From positions 1 through 64,000 of the forward strand of contig CAZFCY010000001.1 in assembly GCA_964517665.1 (NCBI GenBank): a stretch of DNA of 64,000 bases, read 5' to 3'. Source of the DNA: Congregicoccus sp964517665. Its GTDB lineage: Bacteria; Verrucomicrobiota; Verrucomicrobiia; Opitutales; Opitutaceae. Shown piece by piece: positions 1 through 6,594 of this stretch; position 1 is the stretch's first letter; every line of letters begins with the position of its first letter. A program made the position numbers and the translations under genes. The notes under the pieces were generated by a model that was given only the letters and a program-made list of their open reading frames with translations, did no database searches and was not told the origin of the DNA.

Positions 1-2
1 GC

Positions 3-1508
3 GTGGAGACGGCGGGCCAGATGATCGACTTGTTTCGCGGCATCAACCGCTACTACGCCAACGTCTCCTTCGACGACATCGAGGTGATCCTCGTGCACAG
101 CCGCGAGCACCTGCTGCCGACGCTCGATCCCGCGCTCGGCGACTATTGCGCGGATGTCATGCGCAAGCGCGGCCTGAAACTGCGCCTCAACGCGCGCGTG
201 CAGGCCGTGACCGCGACACAGGTGAAGTTGAGCGACGGCGAATCCATCACCGCCGCCACCGTGATCTCGACCGTCGGCAACGCCCCGCATCCGCTCATCC
301 TCGACCTGATCGCGAAGAACAACCTGCAGACCGACCACGGGCGCATCGTGACCGACGCGTGCATGCGCGTGCCCGGCCAGGAGGGCCTGTGGGCGGCGGG
401 CGATTGCGCCGCGGTGCCCTTCGTGAAGGGCGGCTGGTGCCCGCAAACCGCGCAGTTCGCCTATCGCGAAGGCCGCGCGCTCGGCCGCAACCTCGCGGCC
501 GCGGCCCGCGGAAAGCCGCTCGCGCCATTCCGGTTCAAGGGCCTCGGCGAACTCGCCTCGATCGGCCACCGCACGGCGGTCGCGAATATTTTCGGTTTCA
601 ACTTCTACGGCTTCATCGCGTGGTGGATGTGGCGCACGATCTACCTGATGAAACTCCCGCGCTTCGATCGCAAGGTGCGCGTGATGATCGACTGGTCGCT
701 CGATCTGTTCTTCCCGCGCGACATCAACCAGCTCAGCCCGCGCTACAGCACGCAGTTGAAGGAAATCCATCTCGAGCCCGGCGACGCCGTTTTCAAGTCC
801 GGCGAGCCGGCGTTCTCGCTCTACGTCGTGGCCAGCGGAAAAATCGAGCTGCTCGATGGCGACGAGGTCGTGAGCAGCATGCACCCGGGCGACTACTTTG
901 GCGAGCGCGCCCTGCTCCACGACGAGAAATGGATGTTCAGCGGGCGCGCCGCCGAGCCATCGACGCTCGTCTCGATTCCCGCCGCGGTCTTCAAACAAAT
1001 CGTCGGCGCCGGGGGATCGCTCGGCCGGTTGTTCAAGAAGAGCGCCACGCGCTACCAATCCCGCGAAGTCATCGACAGCCTCGCGAACAAACTGCCGCCC
1101 GAGGTGCTCGACGCGCCCGTGAGTTCGATCATGCAGAGCGGGCTCGTCACCTTCACGCGCGGCCAGACCATCGCCGAGACCATGCCCACGCTGCGCGACC
1201 ATCCACACGGCTCGTATCCCGTGGTCGACGACGAGCGCAAGTTCATCGGCCTGCTGCGGCGCGACGATTTCCACGATTTCCTCAAGCGCGCCGGCACGAA
1301 TGCCACCTCGACCCTGGGCGAGATCGACTGCGTGAGAGTGCCCTCCGTGCACGCGGACGTTCCCGTGCGCAAGGTCGTGGAGCACCTCGTGCGCTCGGGC
1401 GTGAACAAACTCATCGTCGCCGACGGCGAAGGCCGCCTCGAGGGCATCGTCACGGTCATGGACCTCGCCACCGCCGCCGCCCGCAGCGGCGCGATCCCGG
1501 CGGCGTAG
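3..1508 (+). CDS. NDH-2-like FAD/NAD(P) oxidoreductase with C-terminal cNMP-binding and CBS domains (5' partial)
   Basis: The gene runs in from the left edge: the first visible residues (VETAGQMIDL) match the NAD-binding part of type II NADH dehydrogenase-like flavoproteins, so the FAD-binding N-terminus is missing. The visible part has the second flavin motif (GLWAAGDCAAVP, residues about 126-137) and an aromatic, amphipathic stretch (FYGFIAWWMWRTIYLM) typical of membrane-associating NDH-2. From about residue 255 follows a cyclic-nucleotide-binding fold (PGDYFGERALL, then RAAEPS). Two CBS repeats lie at about 370-495 (SIMQSGLVTF; GIVTVMDLA). NDH-2 enzymes pass electrons from NADH to quinone, which fits the menaquinone genes in this window. 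The fused sensor domains imply control by a nucleotide ligand; this is inferred. Confidence 0.85.
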   Translation: METAGQMIDLFRGINRYYANVSFDDIEVILVHSREHLLPTLDPALGDYCADVMRKRGLKLRLNARVQAVTATQVKLSDGESITAATVISTVGNAPHPLILDLIAKNNLQTDHGRIVTDACMRVPGQEGLWAAGDCAAVPFVKGGWCPQTAQFAYREGRALGRNLAAAARGKPLAPFRFKGLGELASIGHRTAVANIFGFNFYGFIAWWMWRTIYLMKLPRFDRKVRVMIDWSLDLFFPRDINQLSPRYSTQLKEIHLEPGDAVFKSGEPAFSLYVVASGKIELLDGDEVVSSMHPGDYFGERALLHDEKWMFSGRAAEPSTLVSIPAAVFKQIVGAGGSLGRLFKKSATRYQSREVIDSLANKLPPEVLDAPVSSIMQSGLVTFTRGQTIAETMPTLRDHPHGSYPVVDDERKFIGLLRRDDFHDFLKRAGTNATSTLGEIDCVRVPSVHADVPVRKVVEHLVRSGVNKLIVADGEGRLEGIVTVMDLATAAARSGAIPAA

Positions 1509-1510
1509 TT

Positions 1511-1627
1511 CAGGGGACAGGTGTCAGGTGTCAGATCTCAGAAATCAGAGGCCAGATTCCAGCTTTGTCCTCTGACTCCTGTCTCCTGTCTCCTGACTCC
1601 TGTCCCCTGTCACCTGTCACCCGCCAC
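1511..1627. repeat. Heptad-phased hairpin element, 8+8 units
   Basis: The left arm (1511-1566) is eight consecutive 7-nt units each starting CAG (for example CAGGGGA, CAGGTGT). The right arm (1572-1627) is eight 7-nt units, seven starting CTG and the last CCG (for example CTGTCTC, CTGTCAC). The arms are inverted relative to each other with about 5 nt between them, so the whole can fold into a long imperfect hairpin. The right arm overlaps the 3' end of phhB, supplying its last codons and stop. Related arms occur at 23768-23802 and around the four-helix-bundle gene at 25045-25534. Confidence 0.85.
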
Positions 1628-1903
1628 TTTTTCGATCGCCTCGGCCAGTTGCGCGTCGAGCGCCGTGACCTTGTCGCCGGCGTCGTGGGTGGCGAGGCGG
1701 AGGGTGACGCGGCTCCAGACGTTGTTCAGCTCGGGGTGATGGTTCATCCGCTCGGCCTCGACGCCGACGCGGACGATGAAGCCGAGCGCCTCGGAGAAGT
1801 CGCGCATGACGAAAGTTTTTTCCAGCGCGTCCCTGTCGTGCTTCCATCCCGGAAGATGCGCGAGGACCTCGGCGATCGCTTCATTTGTGAGGGGAGCACT
1901 CAT
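1610..1903 (-). CDS. phhB: Pterin-4a-carbinolamine dehydratase
   Basis: A 97-residue protein of the PCD/DCoH family, which dehydrates 4a-hydroxytetrahydrobiopterin formed by aromatic amino acid hydroxylases. The active-site signature is present (ERMNHHPEL, residues 51-59, with the paired histidines), followed by the conserved W at 63 and the C-terminal helix. The ATG at 1903 gives the usual family length. No aromatic amino acid hydroxylase is visible here, so the physiological partner is unknown. The last residues (VAGDR) and the stop codon are encoded by the heptad repeat that overlaps the 3' end, so the natural C-terminus may have been altered by that element. The gene is transcribed convergently with the oxidoreductase. 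Confidence 0.92.
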   Translation of the reverse strand: MSAPLTNEAIAEVLAHLPGWKHDRDALEKTFVMRDFSEALGFIVRVGVEAERMNHHPELNNVWSRVTLRLATHDAGDKVTALDAQLAEAIEKVAGDR

Positions 1904-2002
1904 GTTCTTGACGCAACGACCGGCCGCCCGTGAGTCAAACCCGCGCTTGAATATCCATTGACCGGCCTTTCCCCGAATCTTTAATCGCGCGCTTTGCCCG
2001 CA

Positions 2003-2755
2003 GTGACCTCCTCCCGGAAGGAAAAACATCCCAACCACGTCGCCATCATCATGGACGGCAATGGTCGCTGGGCGAAAGCCCGCGGCCTGCCGCGCATCGA
2101 GGGCCATCGCCGCGGCGGCGACACCGTCCGCGAGGTGCTCGACGGCTGCAACGAACTCGGGATTCACTACCTCACGCTTTTCGCCTTTTCCGCGGAGAAC
2201 TGGAAACGCCCGGCCGACGAGGTGAGCGGGTTGATGAACCTGCTCGTGCGTTTTCTCTCGCGGGAAACCGCCGATCTGGTCCGGCGCAACATCCGCCTGC
2301 ACGTCGTCGGCCACTGGGAGGACCTGCCGGAGCGCCCGCGGCGCGAATTGCGGCACGCCCTGGAAGTCACGGCGGGCTGCGACGCCGGTCATCTCACGCT
2401 CGCCTTGAGCTATGGCTCGCGCCAGGAGGCGGCGGCCGCGGCGCGCGCCTACGCGGAGGCGGTCGCCCGGGGCGAGGAGGATCCGGCGCAATGCTCCTGG
2501 GAGCGGTTCAGCCGTTATTTGTACACCAGTGAGCTGCCCGATCCCGATCTCATCATCCGCACCTCGGGCGAGACGCGCCTGAGCAATTTTCTCATGCTCC
2601 AGGGCGCGTATGCGGAGCTTTATTTCAGCCCGGTGCCGTGGCCGGAGTTCACGCGCGAACACCTGCGCGAGGCGGTGGAATGCTACAAGCGGCGCGAGCG
2701 GCGCTACGGCCTGACGGGTGAACAACTCGGCGTCGGCGCGGCCCCGATTTCCTGA
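2003..2755 (+). CDS. uppS: Isoprenyl (undecaprenyl) diphosphate synthase
   Basis: Cis-prenyltransferase that extends farnesyl diphosphate with isopentenyl units to the C55 lipid carrier of cell-wall synthesis. The catalytic signature MDGNGRWA lies near the N-terminus, and the C-terminal family signature RTSGETRLSNF followed by AYAELYF is intact. About 250 residues, the normal length. Two starts are possible: GTG at 2003 or an in-frame TTG at 1994; GTG is preferred. It opens a plus-strand run with cdsA, dxr, rseP and ispG, a common grouping of envelope-lipid and isoprenoid genes, and cdsA starts 4 nt after its stop or overlaps it. Confidence 0.95.
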   Translation: MTSSRKEKHPNHVAIIMDGNGRWAKARGLPRIEGHRRGGDTVREVLDGCNELGIHYLTLFAFSAENWKRPADEVSGLMNLLVRFLSRETADLVRRNIRLHVVGHWEDLPERPRRELRHALEVTAGCDAGHLTLALSYGSRQEAAAAARAYAEAVARGEEDPAQCSWERFSRYLYTSELPDPDLIIRTSGETRLSNFLMLQGAYAELYFSPVPWPEFTREHLREAVECYKRRERRYGLTGEQLGVGAAPIS

Positions 2756-2759
2756 TCCC

Positions 2760-3599
2760 GTGGCCAAGCGCATCATCAGCACCATCCTCCTCTGGTCGAT
2801 CATCGCGGCGACCATCCACTTCTTCGGCCGCACCGGCATCGCGGTGCTCTGCGCGATCTTCGCCGCGGCCACGCAATGGGAACTTTACGGCATGCTCGAG
2901 CGCCTCGGGCACCGGCCGTTTCGCCATCTCGGGGTCAGCCTCGGCGTGGTTCTCATGCTCATGCCGTATTTCGTCCGCGAATACGTCGGGCGGGATTTCA
3001 AGGAGGGCATGGAAAGCGGCATCATCGCGGTGACGATCGTCGCCTGCTGCCTGCGGGTCATGCGGGAGCGCGCCGGCTCGAACCGGATGGAGACGCTGAT
3101 CGCGACGGTCTTCGGGCTCGTTTACGTGCCGTTCATGTTGTTCTTCATCGTGCGCATCATCTGGCTCGGCGAGACCGAGGTGTCCGGGATGATGCTCGCG
3201 GTCTGGATGTTGTTCGCCGCCAAGTTCTGCGATGTGGGCGCGCTGGTCGTCGGCTCGCTCATCGGCCGGCACAAGATCGCCCCTTCGATGAGCCCGGGAA
3301 AAACCTGGGAGGGCGCGGTCGGAGGCGTGATCGTCGCGGCCGGCATGTGCGCGGGGCTGGTGGCGTATTTTCCGCAGCATTACCCGGCCTCGTTCACGCC
3401 GCTGATCGCAGGGCTGGCCGCGATCGGCCCGGCGATCGTTTCCATCGTTTCCGACCTGATCGAATCCGTCCTCAAACGCATGGCCGGCGTCAAGGACTCG
3501 GGGAAAACCATCCCGGGAATCGGCGGCGCCTTCGACCTCGTGGACAGCCTCATCCTCTCCGCGCCGGTCGCCTACCTGATCCTGCGCGTGCTCATCTGA
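2760..3599 (+). CDS. cdsA: Phosphatidate cytidylyltransferase
   Basis: Integral membrane enzyme making CDP-diacylglycerol from phosphatidate and CTP, the branch point of phospholipid synthesis. The protein is a series of hydrophobic helices, then the C-terminal CDS signature: SVLKRMAGVKDSGKTIPGIG followed by a D-x-x-D element (FDLVDSL, where many homologues have DRxDS). SMSPGKTWEGA in the middle is also family-typical. GTG at 2760 gives 279 residues with a normal KR-rich N-terminus; an upstream GTG at 2718 would overlap uppS and add 14 residues. Co-transcription with uppS is likely. Confidence 0.93.
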   Translation: MAKRIISTILLWSIIAATIHFFGRTGIAVLCAIFAAATQWELYGMLERLGHRPFRHLGVSLGVVLMLMPYFVREYVGRDFKEGMESGIIAVTIVACCLRVMRERAGSNRMETLIATVFGLVYVPFMLFFIVRIIWLGETEVSGMMLAVWMLFAAKFCDVGALVVGSLIGRHKIAPSMSPGKTWEGAVGGVIVAAGMCAGLVAYFPQHYPASFTPLIAGLAAIGPAIVSIVSDLIESVLKRMAGVKDSGKTIPGIGGAFDLVDSLILSAPVAYLILRVLI

Positions 3600-3681
3600 T
3601 GGGGGCGCGGCACAAAATGCACAGGAAAACAGAGCTGTATTCAGCCGGCTGCGTGATTGGATGAGGGCAGCATGGTTGAAA

Positions 3682-3742
3682 GTTTGGAGTCCCGCCTTCA
3701 GGCGGTCTGGAGAACAAGCCGCCTGAAGGCGGGACTCCGAAC
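3682..3742. repeat. Intergenic palindrome (REP-like), 24-nt arms
   Basis: The left arm 3682-3705 and right arm 3719-3742 are inverted copies with one mismatch and a 13-nt loop; the core of the left arm is GGAGTCCCGCCTTCAGGCGG. It fills part of the 236-nt space between cdsA and dxr. There is no T-tract, so a REP-type element is more likely than a simple terminator. Confidence 0.85.
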
Positions 3743-3835
3743 CCGGAAACTCTTCATGCTCCGCCGCCACCAGTCGCGCCTCTGCGCCTCTTCGCGGCCA
3801 TGAACATTTCCCTGATCCAGGCCGCATAACTCCGC

Positions 3836-5002
3836 ATGAGAGACCGCAAGAAAGTCATCCTGCTCGGGGCCACCGGCTCCATCGGAACCAACGCGCTGCG
3901 CGTGATCGCGCATCATCCGGACCGGCTGGAACTGGTCGGGATCGTCGCGCATTCGCGTTTCGAGCCGCTGGCCGCGATCGCGCGCGAGTTTTCGGTGCCG
4001 CACGTCGGGCTCTATGAACCGGGCGCAATGCCGGACCCGGGCCGGCTCCCCGCGGGCGCGCGTTTTTATCGCGGCGTCGAGGCGATCACGGAGATGGTTT
4101 CCACGGTCGAAGCCGGCATCGTGCTGGTTGCCTCGGCCGGGACCGCCGCGCTCCGGCCCACGCTGGCCGCGATCCGGCATGGCCGCACGATCGCGCTCGC
4201 GAACAAGGAAATCCTCGTCATGGCCGGCCGCTTCGTGACCGAGGCGGCGCGGAGCCACGGCGCGCGCCTGATCCCGGTGGACAGCGAGCACAACGCCATT
4301 TTCCAGTGCCTCGATGCCGGGGCGCGCAGCGGCATCCGGCGGCTCGTGCTCACCGCTTCCGGCGGGGCGTTTCGCGACACGCCGGCCGGGGAATTGCGCG
4401 CGGTCACCCCGGAGCAGGCGCTGGCGCATCCGAACTGGGCGATGGGGCCGAAGATCACGATCGATTCCGCCACGATGGCCAACAAGGGGCTCGAGGTGAT
4501 CGAGGCGAGGTGGCTCTTCGATGTCGCGCCGGCGCAGATCGACGTCGTCATCCATCCGCAGAGCGTCGTTCACTCGATGGTCGAGTATGTCGATGGTTCG
4601 ATCCTCGCCCAGCTCTCGCCCCCGTCGATGACTTTCGCCATTCAACACGCCCTGCTCCACCCCGACCGGGTCGATGGCGTCACGCGCACGCTCGATTTCA
4701 CGCAGGCGCTGACGCTCGATTTCCAGCCGCTCGAGCCGGGCCGTTATCCGTGCCTCGAGCTGGCGCGCGAATCCCTCCGCGCGGGCGGCACGGCTCCGGC
4801 CATTTTCAACGCCGCCAACGAGGTCGCGGTGGAGGCGTTTCTCGGCGGCGGGATCGGGTTCCTTGAAATCCCGGAGATAATCCGTAAATCGATGAACGGC
4901 GTGACCAGCCGCGAACCCGGCTCGCTGGAGGAAGTGCTCGCGGTCGAGCGCGAGACCCGGCGGTTCGCCGCGCAGGTGGTCGCCCGTTCCGTTCCAACAT
5001 GA
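3836..5002 (+). CDS. dxr: 1-deoxy-D-xylulose 5-phosphate reductoisomerase
   Basis: Second enzyme of the MEP isoprenoid pathway, converting DXP to 2-C-methylerythritol 4-phosphate with NADPH. The N-terminus has the dinucleotide-binding GATGSIGTNAL (residues 11-21), then the family motifs ALANKEILV and PVDSEHNAIFQCL (metal- and substrate-binding Asp and Glu). The flexible-loop and catalytic region follows (NWAMGPKITIDSATMANKG). At 388 residues it is full length. Its stop overlaps the rseP start (ATGA). With ispG downstream the window encodes two MEP-pathway steps beside uppS, which uses the product. Confidence 0.97.
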   Translation: MRDRKKVILLGATGSIGTNALRVIAHHPDRLELVGIVAHSRFEPLAAIAREFSVPHVGLYEPGAMPDPGRLPAGARFYRGVEAITEMVSTVEAGIVLVASAGTAALRPTLAAIRHGRTIALANKEILVMAGRFVTEAARSHGARLIPVDSEHNAIFQCLDAGARSGIRRLVLTASGGAFRDTPAGELRAVTPEQALAHPNWAMGPKITIDSATMANKGLEVIEARWLFDVAPAQIDVVIHPQSVVHSMVEYVDGSILAQLSPPSMTFAIQHALLHPDRVDGVTRTLDFTQALTLDFQPLEPGRYPCLELARESLRAGGTAPAIFNAANEVAVEAFLGGGIGFLEIPEIIRKSMNGVTSREPGSLEEVLAVERETRRFAAQVVARSVPT

Positions 5003-6453
5003 GCAGTTTCTTTCAACAGGCCTTTTCCAGCGTGTGGTCGATCGCCTTGATCGTCCTCTTTTTCGGCGGATCGATCTTCGTCCACGAACTCGGCCATTTC
5101 CTCGCCGCCAAGCGTCGCGGGCTGCGCATCGACCGGTTTTCGATCGGCTTCGGCCCGAAGATCTTCGGCTGGATGCGCAACGGCGTGGAATACCGCGTCT
5201 CGTGGCTGCCGCTCGGCGGCTACGTCGCCCTGCCCCAGCTCGCCGACATGCGCGGGATCGAAGGCGGGCCGAACGAGGAAGGCGACGCGCTGCCGCCGAT
5301 CAGTTATGCCGACAAGATGATCGTCGCGGTCATGGGCGCGGTCTTCAACGTGTTGTTCGCCTTCGCCCTCGCCTGCGTGATCTGGGTCTTCGGCATGCCG
5401 ACCACGGATCAGCAGACCACGACGGTCGTGGGCTACGTCGCGCCCACCCTCACGCTCCCGGACGGCCGCGAAGTGGAAAGCCCGGCCGCGAAGGCCGGCC
5501 TGCGGGAAGGCGATCGGATCGTCGCGATCGACGGCCGCTCGGTCGTGGACTGGGGGGGCTTGAAACAGACCCTCGTCTCGAGCACCGGCCGCGGATCGAA
5601 CGACGAGCCCCGCTCGGTCCTCACGGTGGAACGCGACGGCGCGAGGCTGCAGACGGAGATCTTCCCGCGCATCGCCGGCGATGAAAACATGCGCCTGATC
5701 GGCATCTCGCCCGCCGAGCCGCTCGTCGTCGGCGCGACGCTCGCCAACTCCCCCGCCGCGCGCGCCGGCCTCGGAAAAGGCGATCGCATCATGGCGGTCG
5801 ATGGGCGGACCTTTTACTCGCGCTGGCAACTCGAGGATTACGTGACGAAGAACGTCGGCCAGAGCATCGAATACACCGTCGAGCGCGACGGCAAGGCCAT
5901 GAGCTTCCCGCTCTCGCCGGTGGAAGTTGTCTATACTTCGGACGGACAGAAAACAGCGAGCGTCGGCATCAGCTACGAGATGCAGACACTGGTCCTCCAT
6001 CCCGGACCGATCGCGCAACTCCGCGAGCAATTCGTGACGATGTACCGCGTGCTCTCCGCGCTCCTGAATCCGCAATCCGATCTGGGAATCGGCCAGATGA
6101 GCGGCCCGCCGGGAATCGTGCGCGCGCTCTTCGTCACGTCGCAAATCGACATTCGCATCATGATCTGGGTCACGATCCTGATCAACATCAACCTCGCCGT
6201 GTTCAACCTCCTGCCCATTCCGGTGCTCGACGGCGGCCACATGCTTTTCGCCACGCTCGGCAAACTGCGCGGGCGCGCGCTTCCCGCCCAGTTCATCGCG
6301 GCGGCGCAGAGCGCGTTCATGATCCTGCTCTTCTCGCTCATGTTATTTGTCAGTTATCGCGATATCGGCCGCTGGATGCGCGACAACCGCGAGGACGACC
6401 GGATCGAACGCACCTATATCACACCGGTCTTCCCGCTGCCGGACGAAGGGTGA
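4999..6453 (+). CDS. rseP: Site-2 intramembrane metalloprotease (RseP/M50 family)
   Basis: Zinc protease that cleaves transmembrane segments, for example of anti-sigma factors. The HELGH zinc motif is at residues 29-33 in the first membrane helix, and the third ligand motif VLDGGH (D411) is in a C-terminal helix. Two PDZ-like domains lie between them (about 125-220 and 225-300), the second beginning around SPAARAGLGKGDRI. It has 484 residues, four predicted membrane segments, and overlaps dxr by 4 nt. The dxr-rseP adjacency is common in bacteria. No sigma/anti-sigma pair is visible nearby, so the substrate is unknown. Confidence 0.95.
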   Translation: MSSFFQQAFSSVWSIALIVLFFGGSIFVHELGHFLAAKRRGLRIDRFSIGFGPKIFGWMRNGVEYRVSWLPLGGYVALPQLADMRGIEGGPNEEGDALPPISYADKMIVAVMGAVFNVLFAFALACVIWVFGMPTTDQQTTTVVGYVAPTLTLPDGREVESPAAKAGLREGDRIVAIDGRSVVDWGGLKQTLVSSTGRGSNDEPRSVLTVERDGARLQTEIFPRIAGDENMRLIGISPAEPLVVGATLANSPAARAGLGKGDRIMAVDGRTFYSRWQLEDYVTKNVGQSIEYTVERDGKAMSFPLSPVEVVYTSDGQKTASVGISYEMQTLVLHPGPIAQLREQFVTMYRVLSALLNPQSDLGIGQMSGPPGIVRALFVTSQIDIRIMIWVTILININLAVFNLLPIPVLDGGHMLFATLGKLRGRALPAQFIAAAQSAFMILLFSLMLFVSYRDIGRWMRDNREDDRIERTYITPVFPLPDEG

Positions 6454-6463
6454 TGAGGAAAGA

Positions 6464-6588
6464 AGTAGCGAGGAGTGAGTAGCGAGTAGCGAGCATGGAG
6501 AACCTGCTTCGCCACCCACTTTCGCCCCCTTTGCGCGACATGCGCCTCGTTACTTCTACTCGCTACTCACTTCTCGCTACTCGCCACT
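6464..6588. repeat. Heptad-phased hairpin element, 4+4 units (AGTAGCG family)
   Basis: The left arm 6464-6491 is four 7-nt units (AGTAGCG, AGGAGTG, then AGTAGCG twice). The right arm 6561-6588 is four complementary units (CGCTACT, CACTTCT, CGCTACT, CGCCACT). The loop is about 69 nt. It occupies nearly all of the rseP-ispG spacer and ends 6 nt before the ispG start codon, so it could affect ispG translation. Confidence 0.85.
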
Positions 6589-6594
6589 TTCCCC

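Noticed and set aside
1511..1627. Possible CRISPR-like direct repeats
   Set aside because: Units are 7 nt with no spacers and are arranged as facing inverted arms; no cas genes are present.
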